From an uncultured Acidimicrobiia bacterium (GTDB lineage Bacteria; Actinomycetota; Acidimicrobiia; IMCC26256; CALEDW01): 21,302 nucleotides of DNA. Below are positions 6,382-14,331 of the stretch, piece after piece. A model generated the notes under the pieces. It had not been told where the DNA came from. It ran no database searches and worked only from the letters and a program-made list of their open reading frames with translations. The stretch is taken from contig CALEDW010000125.1 in assembly GCA_937949585.1 (NCBI GenBank), positions 1-21,302 of the forward strand, read 5' to 3'. Position 1 is the first letter of the stretch, and each line of letters starts with the position of its first letter. Made by a program: the position numbers and the translations under genes.

Positions 6382-7428
6382 ATGAGCGTCGAGCGGGTGT
6401 TGCTCGCCTCGCCGCGGGGCTTCTGCGCCGGGGTGGAGATGGCGATCAAGGCGCTCGCCTGGATGGTGCGGGTCTTCGATCCGCCCGTGTACTGCTTCCA
6501 CGAGATCGTCCACAACCGGGTGGTGGTGCGCCGTTTCGAGGCCCTCGGCGTGCGCTTCGTCGACGACGTCGCCACGGTCCCGCCCGGGGCGCCGCTCATG
6601 CTCTCCGCGCACGGCAGCTCCCCGGAGGTGCTCGCCGAGGCCCGCCGCCACGGGCGGTTCGTCGTCGACGCGGTCTGCCCGCTGGTCACCAAGGTGCACC
6701 ACGAGGCGCGGCGACGGGCCGCCGACGGCTACACGATCCTCTACGTGGGCCACGCCGGTCACGACGAGGCCGTGGGCACCGTGGCCGTGGCCCCCGGGGC
6801 GATGCGCCTCGTGGAGGACGAGGCCTCCCTCGACGCGGCGCTCGACGGGATCGACGGAACCACGCCGGTGGCGATGCTCGCCCAGACCACCCTGGCCCTG
6901 TCGGACTGGGAGGGCCTGCGCGACCGGGCCGCGGCCCGTCGCGCCGACCTGTGGACGGCGCCTCGCGACGACTTGTGCTTCGCCACCACGAACCGGCAGG
7001 CCGCGCTGCGGCTGGTGGCGCCCCGGGCCGACGCGGTGGTGGTGATCGGCTCCGCGAACTCGTCGAACACCCTGGCGCTCGCCCGCGTCGCGGCCGATGC
7101 CGGCGCGCCGGTGGTGGTACGGGTCGACGGTCCCGACGACCTGGACCTCGCCGCCCTCACCGGTGCCCGGGTGGTCGGGGTGACCGCCGGGGCCAGCGCC
7201 CCGGAGGAGCTCGTGACCGGCGTCATCGAGCGGCTGGCACCCACCGAGGGCGTGGAGGAGGTGTGCCTCACGCACGAGGCCGAGTACTTCCCGCCGCCCC
7301 CGGCGCTGCGGGAGCTGCTGCGGTGCCTCGCCGGCGTGCTGACCCCCTGGTGGGTGCCCGTCGGGCGCGATCCGGTCGCCGACCGGGACCTGGACGCCGC
7401 CCAGGTGCTCGCCACCCTCGCCCCCTGA
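6382..7428 (+). CDS. ispH: 4-hydroxy-3-methylbut-2-enyl diphosphate reductase
   Basis: 348-residue IspH (LytB), the last enzyme of the MEP pathway, reducing HMBPP to IPP and DMAPP with a [4Fe-4S] cluster in the cytoplasm. The three cluster cysteines are C15 (SPRGFCAGV), C99 (DAVCPLVTKVH) and C199 (DLCFATTN). Substrate-binding residues are also visible: H44 (HEIVHN), H77 (SAHGSS), H127 and E129 (GHAGHDE), and the S/N cluster GSANSSNT (223-230). The ATG start has a leaderless-type -10 just upstream. The gene is divergent from the DUF512-der unit and leads a two-gene unit with a CopD-like membrane protein. In related genomes ispH often sits near cmk and plsC on the same strand; here it is inverted with respect to them. 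Confidence 0.97.
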   Translation: MSVERVLLASPRGFCAGVEMAIKALAWMVRVFDPPVYCFHEIVHNRVVVRRFEALGVRFVDDVATVPPGAPLMLSAHGSSPEVLAEARRHGRFVVDAVCPLVTKVHHEARRRAADGYTILYVGHAGHDEAVGTVAVAPGAMRLVEDEASLDAALDGIDGTTPVAMLAQTTLALSDWEGLRDRAAARRADLWTAPRDDLCFATTNRQAALRLVAPRADAVVVIGSANSSNTLALARVAADAGAPVVVRVDGPDDLDLAALTGARVVGVTAGASAPEELVTGVIERLAPTEGVEEVCLTHEAEYFPPPPALRELLRCLAGVLTPWWVPVGRDPVADRDLDAAQVLATLAP

Positions 7429-7435
7429 GCGCGCC

Positions 7436-7885
7436 GTGCTGCCCGTCACCGGGACGACCGTCCGGTTGTTCCTCCACGTCCTGGCCGCCGCGGTGTGGGT
7501 GGGTGGCCAGCTCACCCTGGCCGCCACGGTACCGGCGGTGCGACCGGCCGGGCCGGCGGCGCTGCGCGCGCTGGGCCGGCGCTTCCAGCGGCTCGCGTGG
7601 CCCGCGTTCGGGGTGCTGGCGGCCACCGGGATCTGGAACCTGCTGGAGGCGGATCTGTCGGTCCGTGGCGCCGCCTACCTCGTGACCCTGGGCGTGAAGC
7701 TCGGTGCCGTCGGGGTCTCGGGCGCCGCGGCCGGGTTCCACGTGCTGGTCGCTGCCCCCCGGGTTCGGCGCGCCCTCTCCGGGGAGGAGCGCCGCCGGGC
7801 CGCAGCGGCCTCAGGCGCCGCCGAGGGGATCGCCACGCTGTCCGGGGTGGCGGCGATGTTCCTCGGCGTGATGCTGCGGGGCTGA
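7436..7885 (+). CDS. CopD-like four-helix membrane protein
   Basis: 149-residue integral membrane protein with about four hydrophobic helices (near residues 9-30, 49-68, 75-100 and 128-148). The first helix carries LFLHVLAAAVWVGGQL, the H...A..W.GG pattern of the CopD/DUF420-like copper-resistance and heme-adjacent membrane families. No further metal-ligand set is obvious, so a copper role is not established. The GTG start lies 7 nt after the ispH stop with no clear Shine-Dalgarno sequence, so it is read from the ispH transcript. Its last 75 bp, encoding part of the final helix, overlap the 3' end of the convergent plsC gene. Confidence 0.8.
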   Translation: MLPVTGTTVRLFLHVLAAAVWVGGQLTLAATVPAVRPAGPAALRALGRRFQRLAWPAFGVLAATGIWNLLEADLSVRGAAYLVTLGVKLGAVGVSGAAAGFHVLVAAPRVRRALSGEERRRAAAASGAAEGIATLSGVAAMFLGVMLRG

Positions 7886-8536
7886 GGCCGCGCCGCCACC
7901 GCCGGCGCCGTCGCGCAACGCCCGGGCCGCGTCGAAGCAGGCCTGCAGCTCGACGGCCAGACGGCCGGTGAGGGCCTCGAGGTCGGCCCGCCGGCGGGTG
8001 GTGGCCCCGTCCGGCACGGTGACCGGCTCCCCCACCACCACCGCCACCCGGGCGAGGCGGGGCACGGAGCGTCCCGAGGCGAGGATCTCCTCGCTGCCGT
8101 CGATCCCCACCGGCACGATCGGCACCCCGGTCCGCACCGCCAGCCAGGCCGCGCCGTCGAACAGGGGGCCGAGCCGGGGTCCGTGGTGGCGGGTGCCCTC
8201 GGGGAACACCGCCACCGGTTCCCCGGCCCGCAGCGCCTCCTCGCAGGCCCGCAACGCGGTGCGCGCCGTCGGCGAGCCCCGGTCGACCGGGATTCCCCCG
8301 AGCGCGGTCCAGATCCGGGCGCCGAGCCGGGAGGCGAACAGCTCCCGCTTGGCCATGAACCGGATCCGGCGGCGGGTGATGAACGCGGTGAACGGGATGT
8401 CGAGCAGCGAGCGGTGCGTGGGGGCGACCACGTAGGCGCCGGCGGCGGGCACGTGTTCCAGTCCCCGTACCCGCACCCGGAACAGCACGCGGCACAGGCC
8501 GATCACGGCTGGGCGCACCACCCGGTACAGGCTCAT
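7811..8536 (-). CDS. plsC: 1-acyl-sn-glycerol-3-phosphate acyltransferase (PlsC family)
   Basis: 241-residue acyltransferase that probably makes phosphatidic acid from lysophosphatidic acid at the membrane. The catalytic HX4D motif is H41-RSLL-D46, the second block is near RELFAS, and the glycerol-phosphate site is FPEGTR (111-116), with a later VPIVPVGIDGS strand. The family core ends near residue 200; the last 30 residues are low-complexity (Gly-, Ala-, His- and Arg-rich) and come from DNA that also encodes the end of the convergent CopD-like gene. The ATG start overlaps the cmk stop (ATGA at 8536-8533), so it is translationally coupled as the last gene of the aroH-tyrA-aroA-cmk-plsC unit. 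Confidence 0.9.
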   Translation of the reverse strand: MSLYRVVRPAVIGLCRVLFRVRVRGLEHVPAAGAYVVAPTHRSLLDIPFTAFITRRRIRFMAKRELFASRLGARIWTALGGIPVDRGSPTARTALRACEEALRAGEPVAVFPEGTRHHGPRLGPLFDGAAWLAVRTGVPIVPVGIDGSEEILASGRSVPRLARVAVVVGEPVTVPDGATTRRRADLEALTGRLAVELQACFDAARALRDGAGGGGAASAPQHHAEEHRRHPGQRGDPLGGA

Positions 8537-9207
8537 CCCGTCCCCCGGGGCTCGCCGGTGCCGGACCCCAGGCGCTCGAGGACCAGGCCGACCACCTCGG
8601 CGATCGACCGGTCGGTGGTGTCGACCACGAGCGCGTCGCCCGCCGCCCGCAGCGGGGAGTGCGCCCGGCCGGCGTCGCGGGCATCGCGGGCGGCGAGCGC
8701 GTCCCGCACGGCGTCGACGTCGCGCCCGACCGCCTCCGGCTCCTGCGCGGCGCGCCGGCGGGCCCGTTCCTCGGGACTGGCGGTGAGGAACACCTTGAGG
8801 GTCGCGTCGGGGAACACCACCGTCCCGATGTCGCGTCCCTCCACCACCCCGCCCCCGTGGCGGGCCACCCACTCGCGCTGGCGGGCCACCAGCTCGGCCC
8901 GCACCTCCGGATGGGCGGAGACGGTCGAGACCGCCGCCGTCACCTCCGGGCCGCGGATCGCGACGGTCACGTCCTCGCCGTCGAGGTGCACCCGGCCGTC
9001 CTCCACCGCCAGGCGCGCCCGCCGGGCGGCCTCGGCGCAGGCTGCGGCGTCGTTCGGGTCGATTCCGGCCCGCATGGCGCGCAGCGTCACGGCCCGGTAC
9101 ATCGCCCCGGTGTCCAGCACCGGCAGGCCGAGCGCCGCACCGACGGCCCGGGCCACCGAGGACTTGCCCGACCCGGCCGTCCCGTCGATCGCGACGACGA
9201 TGCTCAC
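8533..9207 (-). CDS. cmk: Cytidylate kinase
   Basis: 224-residue (d)CMP kinase, which phosphorylates CMP and dCMP with ATP. The P-loop GTAGSGKSS is at 9-17 and DTGAMYRAVTLRA follows, as is typical. The NMP-binding insert is represented by RGPEVTAAVSTVSAHPEVR, followed by the strongly conserved GGGVVEGRDIGTVVFPDA and the lid-region sequence ASPEERARRRAAQ. Length is normal. The start is GTG at 9207, overlapping the aroA stop as GTGA. The cmk-plsC pairing is widespread in Gram-positive bacteria. Confidence 0.97.
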   Translation of the reverse strand: MSIVVAIDGTAGSGKSSVARAVGAALGLPVLDTGAMYRAVTLRAMRAGIDPNDAAACAEAARRARLAVEDGRVHLDGEDVTVAIRGPEVTAAVSTVSAHPEVRAELVARQREWVARHGGGVVEGRDIGTVVFPDATLKVFLTASPEERARRRAAQEPEAVGRDVDAVRDALAARDARDAGRAHSPLRAAGDALVVDTTDRSIAEVVGLVLERLGSGTGEPRGTG

Positions 9208-10526
9208 CGGGCGTCCCCCCCGCCGGCCGCGCGCACCGCCGCCAGCGCAGCGGTGAACCCGGGGTACGACACGGCGTGTGCGGACCAGCCGGCCACCACC
9301 GTCCGTCCGGCCAGCGCCAGGCCCGCGACCACGCCGGCGAGCGCGAGGCGGTGGTCCCCGGCCGCCTCGAGCCGCCCCGGCCGGGGCCGGCCCCCGTGGA
9401 CGACGAGCCCGTCGGGTCGGGGCTCGGCCTCGACGCCGAGCGCCGCCAGCAGCGCCGTGGTGGTGGCGATCCGGTCGCTCTCCTTCACCGCCAGGTCGGC
9501 CGCGCCCCGGAAGGTGGTGGTCCCCTCGGCGAACGCGGCGGCGACGGCCAGGACGGGCACCTCGTCGATGATCGGTTCGGTCACCTCCACGTCGATCCCG
9601 TGCAACCGGGCGGCCTCCACCGACAGGACGCCGACCGGCTCGCCGAGCTCCTCCCCGATGGGCGTCACCTCGACGGCCGCGCCCATGTCCACCAGGACCT
9701 GCACCCAACCGAGCCGCCCGGGGTTCACCGACACCCTCGGCAGCTCGAGGCGCGAGCCGGGTACCAGCGTCGCGGCCACCGCCCAGTAGGCCGCCGAGGA
9801 CGGGTCGCCGGGTACCCGCAGCGCGAACCCCGGGATCGCCGCCGCCCGGAGACGCACGCGGGTCGCAGTGGGCCGTTCCAGCGGGGCACCGAGGGCCCCG
9901 AGGAGCCGCTCGGTGTGGTCACGGCTCGGCGCCGGCTCCACCACCTCGGTCACGCCGTCTGCACCGAGCCCGGCGAGCAACACCGCCGTCTTCACCTGCC
10001 CGCTCGCCACCTCGAGGTGGTGCGTCGCGCCCCGCAGCACGGCGCCGCGCACCGCCAGCGGCGCACGCTCCCCCTCGGCCCTCCCGTCGATCCGGGCCCC
10101 CATCGCCCGCAGCGGGCGCACCACCCGTCCCATCGGGCGGCGCCGCAGCGACTCGTCGCCGGTGAGGACGGCGAAACGGCCCTCCCGGCCCGCCAGCACC
10201 CCTACGGCCATGCGGATGGTGGTGCCGGAGTTCCCGCAGTCGAGCACGTCGGCGGGCTCCCGCCAGCTCGCCGGCCCCTCGATCCGCACCCCGCCGGGAT
10301 CCTCGGCGACCGGCACCCCGCAGGCCCGTAGCAGCCGCACGGTGGCGGCCACGTCATGCCCCCCGGGGAGGCCGTCGATCCGCACCGGCCCGCCGGCGAG
10401 CGCACCGACCAGCATGGCCCGGTGCGCGATCCCCTTGTCCCCGGGCACCACCACCGTGCCCCGCAGCGGCGCCCCGCCTTCCACGACCAGCTCGTCGGGC
10501 GGCCCCGGCGGTGCCGTCGCCGTCAC
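9204..10526 (-). CDS. aroA: 3-phosphoshikimate 1-carboxyvinyltransferase (EPSP synthase)
   Basis: 440-residue EPSP synthase, sixth step of the shikimate pathway, condensing shikimate-3-phosphate with phosphoenolpyruvate. Conserved blocks are GNSGTTIR, ESLRRRPMGRVVRPL, SGQVKTAVLLAGL, SRDHTERLL, PGDPSSAAYW, PIIDEVPVLAVAAAFAEG, VKESDRI and GDHRLALA. The N-terminal shikimate-binding motif is unusual: it reads GDKGIAHR (29-36) where the family norm is GDKSISHR, so the shikimate-phosphate contact serine is Gly32; K31 and R36 are kept. It is not MurA, which lacks the NSGTTIR/ESLR pattern. The start is GTG at 10526, overlapping the tyrA stop (GTGA). Confidence 0.95.
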   Translation of the reverse strand: MTATAPPGPPDELVVEGGAPLRGTVVVPGDKGIAHRAMLVGALAGGPVRIDGLPGGHDVAATVRLLRACGVPVAEDPGGVRIEGPASWREPADVLDCGNSGTTIRMAVGVLAGREGRFAVLTGDESLRRRPMGRVVRPLRAMGARIDGRAEGERAPLAVRGAVLRGATHHLEVASGQVKTAVLLAGLGADGVTEVVEPAPSRDHTERLLGALGAPLERPTATRVRLRAAAIPGFALRVPGDPSSAAYWAVAATLVPGSRLELPRVSVNPGRLGWVQVLVDMGAAVEVTPIGEELGEPVGVLSVEAARLHGIDVEVTEPIIDEVPVLAVAAAFAEGTTTFRGAADLAVKESDRIATTTALLAALGVEAEPRPDGLVVHGGRPRPGRLEAAGDHRLALAGVVAGLALAGRTVVAGWSAHAVSYPGFTAALAAVRAAGGGDAR

Positions 10527-11608
10527 GGCAGGTCCCGGCGGGACACGTGGTACCCGGCCGCCTCGAGCGCGCCGGTGAGCCGGTCGGCGCCCGCAGCCGT
10601 GCACACCATCACCAGCACCCCGCCGCGGCCCTCGATGCTGTGGGCGATCTCCACGTCGGCGATGTTCACGCCGAGCCGGCCGGCGAGGGTGGTGACCTCG
10701 GCGAGCACCCCGGGTCGGTCGGGCACCGGGACCCGCAGCTCGGCCAGCGGGCCGGCGAGGGTGGCGGTGGCCGGGAGGTTCCGGCGGGCGTCGCGGGCCC
10801 GTTCGAGGAGGCGCCGCAGCCCGGTCTCGTCGGCGGCGCCGACCAGGTCGCGGACCCGTCCCAACGCCGCGAGGTAGCGGTCGAGGGCGTCCAGGATCGC
10901 TGCCCGGTTGGCCCGGCAGATGTCGGGCCAGATCCCCACCTCGCTCGCCGCGATGCGGGTCATGTCCCGGAAGCCCCCCGCCGCCAGGTGGAGCAGCACC
11001 GCGTGCTCCTCGCCGGCGGCGGCGGCAAGGTCCATGAGCGTCGTGGCCGCCAGCTGCGGCACGTGGCTCACCAGCGCCACGAGCTCGTCGTGGTGCTCGG
11101 GCGAGACCTCCACCGTTTCGGCGCCGAGGCGCCGCACGAGCTGGCGAACCCGGGTGTGGGCCTCGGCGCCGGTCCGTGCCGTCGGGGTGAGCACCCAGGC
11201 CGCACCCCGGAACAGGTCCGGCGTCGCCCCCGCCGGCCCGGCCTGCTCCGAGCCGGCCATGGGGTGGCCGCCGACGAACCGGGCCGCGGCGGCGCCGGCC
11301 CGCTCCTCCACCGCCGCGACCACCGACGCCTTCACCGAGCCCACGTCGGTGACCACCCGGGCCCCGGCGTCCAGGGCCTCGACCGCCACCCCGGCGATCC
11401 GGCCCACCGGGACCGCGACCACCACCAGGTCGGCGCCGGCCGCGGCGGCGGCGACCGAGTCGGCCACCCGGCTGAGCGCGCCCGCCGCTCGGGCCTCCTC
11501 GGCCCGCCCGGGTGTGGCGTCGAACCCGATCACCTCGGAGCCGGCGGCCCGCAGGGCCAGCCCCACCGAGGCGCCGATCAGCCCGGTGCCCAGCACCGCG
11601 ACGGTCAC
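10523..11608 (-). CDS. tyrA: Prephenate dehydrogenase with C-terminal ACT domain
   Basis: 361-residue NAD(P)-dependent enzyme of tyrosine synthesis. The Rossmann glycines are G7, G9 and G12 (LGTGLIGASVG). The catalytic region has GGHPMAGSEQAG, followed by SPEHHDELVALVSHVPQL with the conserved histidines. The last 70 or so residues (from LRVPVPDRPGVLAEV, through LGVNIADVEI) form an ACT regulatory domain, so feedback control by tyrosine is likely. It lies between aroH, which makes its substrate prephenate, and aroA. It starts with GTG at 11608, overlapping the aroH stop as GTGA. Confidence 0.95.
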   Translation of the reverse strand: MTVAVLGTGLIGASVGLALRAAGSEVIGFDATPGRAEEARAAGALSRVADSVAAAAAGADLVVVAVPVGRIAGVAVEALDAGARVVTDVGSVKASVVAAVEERAGAAAARFVGGHPMAGSEQAGPAGATPDLFRGAAWVLTPTARTGAEAHTRVRQLVRRLGAETVEVSPEHHDELVALVSHVPQLAATTLMDLAAAAGEEHAVLLHLAAGGFRDMTRIAASEVGIWPDICRANRAAILDALDRYLAALGRVRDLVGAADETGLRRLLERARDARRNLPATATLAGPLAELRVPVPDRPGVLAEVTTLAGRLGVNIADVEIAHSIEGRGGVLVMVCTAAGADRLTGALEAAGYHVSRRDLP

Positions 11609-11973
11609 GGGTCGCCGGGCAGGTCGTCCCGCAGGGAGTGCGCTCCCTCCAGGTACACGTGCCGGAGCCCGGAACGGGGCCGGTCGGTCTCGACGAGCAT
11701 CAGTACCCGGATGGTGCGGGGCATCCCTCCCTCCACCGACAGCTCCCGGGCGCACAGCAGCGGCACGTCGCCGAGGCCGATACTGCGCACCGCGGCGGCC
11801 GGGAACATGGCGGTGAGGTCCTCGGTGGCGGTGAACAGCACGAAGATCAGGTCGTCGTGGTCGATGGCGTTGCGGGCGAGCATCTCGGTGACGAGCCGTT
11901 GCGTGCGGGTCTCGATGTCCTGCCTGGTGTCGTGCTCACAGGTGATCGCGCCTCGCAGGGCCCGGACCGCCAC
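11605..11973 (-). CDS. aroH: Monofunctional chorismate mutase, AroH class
   Basis: 122-residue chorismate mutase of the trimeric Bacillus AroH fold, converting chorismate to prephenate. Active-site residues known from B. subtilis AroH (R7, C75, E78, R90, Y108) appear as R7, C74, E77, R89 and Y107. The segments RGAITCEHDT and VYLEGAHSLRDD are typical of the class. The start is GTG at 11973; the rluB stop is 11 nt upstream, and its TAG forms part of a -10 hexamer 8 nt before this start, so the gene likely begins a new leaderless transcript for the aromatic-amino-acid unit. Confidence 0.96.
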   Translation of the reverse strand: MAVRALRGAITCEHDTRQDIETRTQRLVTEMLARNAIDHDDLIFVLFTATEDLTAMFPAAAVRSIGLGDVPLLCARELSVEGGMPRTIRVLMLVETDRPRSGLRHVYLEGAHSLRDDLPGDP

Positions 11974-11981
11974 GGCCGGGG

Positions 11982-11987
11982 AGGCTA
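11982..11987 (-). promoter_or_regulatory. -10 element of aroH, overlapping the rluB stop codon
   Basis: TAGCCT on the minus strand, preceded by GG. Its first three bases are the in-frame TAG stop of rluB (11985-11987). It ends 8 nt before the aroH GTG, giving a leaderless-type start within the scpA-to-plsC gene series. Confidence 0.5.
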
Positions 11988-12809
11988 CCTGCCGGTCCCG
12001 GCACCGCCCCCGGGGTCGGGCCGCGACGGCCGGGCCCGACGGCGCCGGGCCGGGCCCGGATCGCGGGCTGCGGCCTCGAGGGCCCGCACCTCCTCCGGGC
12101 GCAGGAGCCGCCAGGCCCCCGGCAGCAGGTGCGGATCGGTGAGCGGGCCGATTCGGGTCCGGACCAGGCGCACCACCGGGTGGCCGACCGCGGCGCACAT
12201 CCGCCTCACCTGGCGTTTGCGCCCCTCGCGCAGCTCGATGGCCAGCGCCGCCCGGCCGCCCGCAGTCTGCACGAGCCGGACCCGGGCCGGTGCGGTGCGC
12301 CCGTCCTCGAGCTCGACGCCCTCGCGCAGGCGCCGGAGCGCCGCCGGTCCGGGGATCCCCTCCACCTCGGCGAGGTACTCCTTGGGCAGCCCGTGCCGGG
12401 GGTGGGTGAGGAGCTGCGCCAGCTCGCCGTCGTTGGTGAGCAACAGCAGCCCCTCGGTGTCGAGGTCGAGGCGGCCCACGGGGAACACCCGCGGCTCGGC
12501 GGGCACGAGGTCGCAGACCGTTGCCCGACCGTGGGTGTCGGCGGCGGTGCTGACCACCCCGGCCGGCTTGTTCAGCAGGTACACGACGGCGCCGGGCGGC
12601 GGGGCGACCCGGATCCCGTCGACCTCGATCCGCTGCCGGATGGGATCGGCGCGATCCCCCAGGCGGGCGGTGCGGCCGTCGACGGTCACCCGCCCGGCGG
12701 CGATGAGCGCCTCACAGGCCCGTCGGGATCCCCAGCCGGCTCGGGCCAGCACCTTCTGGAGCCGGGGCCCCGGCCGCGGCGGCTCAGACGGCGCGGCGGG
12801 GGTCGTCAC
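11985..12809 (-). CDS. rluB: 23S rRNA pseudouridine synthase, RsuA/RluB family
   Basis: 274-residue pseudouridine synthase. An N-terminal S4 RNA-binding domain spans about residues 16-75 (RLQKVLARAGWGSRRACEAL). The catalytic domain has NKPAGVVST and the signature GRLDLDTEGLLLLTND with catalytic Asp115, followed by KEYLAEVEG and the REGRKRQVRRM motif. The C-terminus is an Arg/Pro-rich tail of about 30 residues. RsuA-family members modify single rRNA sites; RluB-type assignment follows from the scpB neighbourhood, common across Gram-positive bacteria. The GTG start at 12809 overlaps the scpB 3' end by 26 bp. It is one of only two genes in the window that end in TAG. Confidence 0.92.
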   Translation of the reverse strand: MTTPAAPSEPPRPGPRLQKVLARAGWGSRRACEALIAAGRVTVDGRTARLGDRADPIRQRIEVDGIRVAPPPGAVVYLLNKPAGVVSTAADTHGRATVCDLVPAEPRVFPVGRLDLDTEGLLLLTNDGELAQLLTHPRHGLPKEYLAEVEGIPGPAALRRLREGVELEDGRTAPARVRLVQTAGGRAALAIELREGRKRQVRRMCAAVGHPVVRLVRTRIGPLTDPHLLPGAWRLLRPEEVRALEAAARDPGPARRRRARPSRPDPGGGAGTGR

Positions 12810-13428
12810 CGGCGCGCAGGTGACGTTCCAGGACGTCCACCACCGACGGGTCGGGCACGAAGTCGGCCAGCGGAGGCAGGTCGGCGAGGGAGTCGAGCCC
12901 GAGGCACTCCAGGAACAGGCGCGTGGTCCCGAACAGGATCGCCTGGCCGGGCCCGGGGTCCCGGCCGACCTCGGCGACGTAGCCGCGCTCGGTGAGGGTG
13001 GCGAGGGTGGCGTCGACGTTCACGCCCCGGATCGCCGCCAGCTGCGCCCGGGACACCGGTTGCTTGTAGGCGATGATCGCCAGGGTCTCCAGGGCCGCCG
13101 GTGAGAGCCGGGACGTCTGGGCCTCGAGCACGAAGCGCTCCACGTAGGCGGCCAGGTCCGGGTGGGTCTCGAACCTCCACCCGCCCGCCACCCGGGCCGG
13201 GACGAACCCCCGCTCCTCGTCCCGGTAGCGGGCCGCGAGCGCCTCGAGGCGCGCCTCCACGTCGGTGACCGGGAGCTCCAGGAGCTGGGCGAGCACCCCG
13301 GCCTCCACCGGCTCGGTGGCGGCGAGCAGCACCGCCTCCAGGGCTCGGTCCACCGGGGCTCGACCCACGGCCCGCTCCCGGGGATCGGCGCAGGGCGGGT
13401 CCGGACCGCCCGCGGGGGCGCCGCTCAT
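12784..13428 (-). CDS. scpB: Segregation and condensation protein B
   Basis: 214-residue ScpB, the winged-helix kleisin partner in the bacterial SMC-ScpAB condensin. Recognisable segments are ALEAVLLAATEPV at the start of the first winged helix, the family signature SRLSPAALETLAIIAYKQPVSR (residues start and end given by S and R), GVNVDATLATLTERGYV and the wing sequence ILFGTTRLFLECLGL. It opens with a Pro/Gly-rich extension of about 25 residues. The ATG overlaps the scpA stop (ATGA at 13428-13425), consistent with balanced co-translation of the two subunits. Confidence 0.95.
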   Translation of the reverse strand: MSGAPAGGPDPPCADPRERAVGRAPVDRALEAVLLAATEPVEAGVLAQLLELPVTDVEARLEALAARYRDEERGFVPARVAGGWRFETHPDLAAYVERFVLEAQTSRLSPAALETLAIIAYKQPVSRAQLAAIRGVNVDATLATLTERGYVAEVGRDPGPGQAILFGTTRLFLECLGLDSLADLPPLADFVPDPSVVDVLERHLRAGDDPRRAV

Positions 13429-14246
13429 GTCCGGCCGGCCGCCGGGGCGCGGGGCCCGCCGGGCGGCGCCGGTTCGGGCTCGTCCCAGTCGTCGAGCGCG
13501 ACCGGCTCGACCGACCGGGCGAGGCGGGTCACGATGAGGTCCCCGAAGGTCGTGGCCTGGTCCAGCTCCACCGTGCCCTGCTTGAACAGCTCGAGTACCG
13601 CCAGGAACCGCACCACCACCTCGATCCGGTCCTCGGCGTCGGCGACGAGATCCCGGAACCGCACCGGCCGGCCCACCGCCAGCCGCACGAGCACCACGTC
13701 GACGGCCTCCCGCACGCTGGCCCGGATCGGGGCGATGTGGTCGGTGTCGACCGTCGCCGGCGGCCGGGCGCGCGTGACGGCCCGCGCCGCGGCGCGGGCC
13801 AGGGCCTGCGGGGTCACCGCCCGGAGGGGATCGGGTCGCAGCGACCGGAACGGCTCCTCGGGCCCGGCCCGGCGGGGCACCCGGGCCCGGCCCTGCTCGA
13901 GCAGGCGGGCCAGCGCGGCGGCGGCGCCCTGGAAGGTCTTCGCCTCCAGCAGGCGACCGAGGAGCAGGTCGCGCTCCTCGAAACGCAGCAGCTCCTCGTC
14001 GGGGACGACCTCCTCGGGCCGGGGCAGGAGCCGGCGGGCCTTCAGCTCCACCAGGGTGGCGGCGATGAGCAAGAACTCCGTGGTCACCTCGAGGTCGAGG
14101 GTCTCGAGCCGCTCGACCTCGGCGACGAACGCATCGACGACGGTGGAGATCGACACGTCCCACAGGTCGACCTCGTCGCGCAGGATGAGCTGCAACAGCA
14201 GGTCGAACGGTCCCGTGTACACGGGGGTGGCGACCTCGTAGCCCAT
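13425..14246 (-). CDS. scpA: Segregation and condensation protein A (kleisin)
   Basis: 273-residue kleisin subunit that bridges the SMC heads in chromosome condensation and segregation. The N-terminal helical domain begins GPFDLLLQLILRDEVDLWDVSI and continues with TEFLLIAATLVELKARRLLP, both diagnostic. The C-terminal winged helix has VRFLAVLELFKQGTVELDQ. A Pro-rich tail of about 20 residues follows. ATG at 14246 starts just before the family core and has TAGCCT 7 nt upstream; a longer form beginning further right would enter the promoter region of divergent trpS. It leads the scpA-scpB-rluB unit. Confidence 0.95.
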   Translation of the reverse strand: MGYEVATPVYTGPFDLLLQLILRDEVDLWDVSISTVVDAFVAEVERLETLDLEVTTEFLLIAATLVELKARRLLPRPEEVVPDEELLRFEERDLLLGRLLEAKTFQGAAAALARLLEQGRARVPRRAGPEEPFRSLRPDPLRAVTPQALARAAARAVTRARPPATVDTDHIAPIRASVREAVDVVLVRLAVGRPVRFRDLVADAEDRIEVVVRFLAVLELFKQGTVELDQATTFGDLIVTRLARSVEPVALDDWDEPEPAPPGGPRAPAAGRT

Positions 14247-14253
14247 CACCGGC

Positions 14254-14259
14254 AGGCTA
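14254..14259 (-). promoter_or_regulatory. -10 element, leaderless-type promoter of scpA
   Basis: TAGCCT on the minus strand, 7 nt before the scpA ATG, inside the 85-bp region shared with divergent trpS. No Shine-Dalgarno sequence is present between them. Confidence 0.5.
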
Positions 14260-14317
14260 GCGAGGCGCATCCCGATCGCCGGGGACCCCGGACACCGCCG
14301 ATGCGGCGCACCGGCGG

Positions 14318-14323
14318 TAGCGT
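14318..14323 (+). promoter_or_regulatory. -10 element, leaderless-type promoter of trpS
   Basis: TAGCGT preceded by CGG lies 8 nt before the trpS GTG. The short distance rules out a T-box or attenuator leader. Confidence 0.5.
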
Positions 14324-14331
14324 GACCGGGC

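Noticed and set aside
5445..7685. Long plus-strand frame across DUF512 and ispH
   Set aside because: It overlaps DUF512 in antisense and ispH in a different frame, both with full catalytic motifs; the translation is Arg/Gly/Pro-rich noise.
9204..10526. MurA instead of AroA
   Set aside because: The sequence has GNSGTTIR, ESLRRRP, SRDHTER and VKESDRI blocks of EPSP synthase and sits among aromatic-amino-acid genes.
10511..12142. Plus-strand frame opposite aroA, tyrA, aroH and rluB
   Set aside because: The sense strand encodes four coupled enzymes with intact active sites; this frame has no family features.
14247..14331. T-box or attenuator controlling trpS
   Set aside because: Only 85 bp separate trpS from scpA, and the best -10 lies 8 nt before the trpS start, so no leader RNA is possible.
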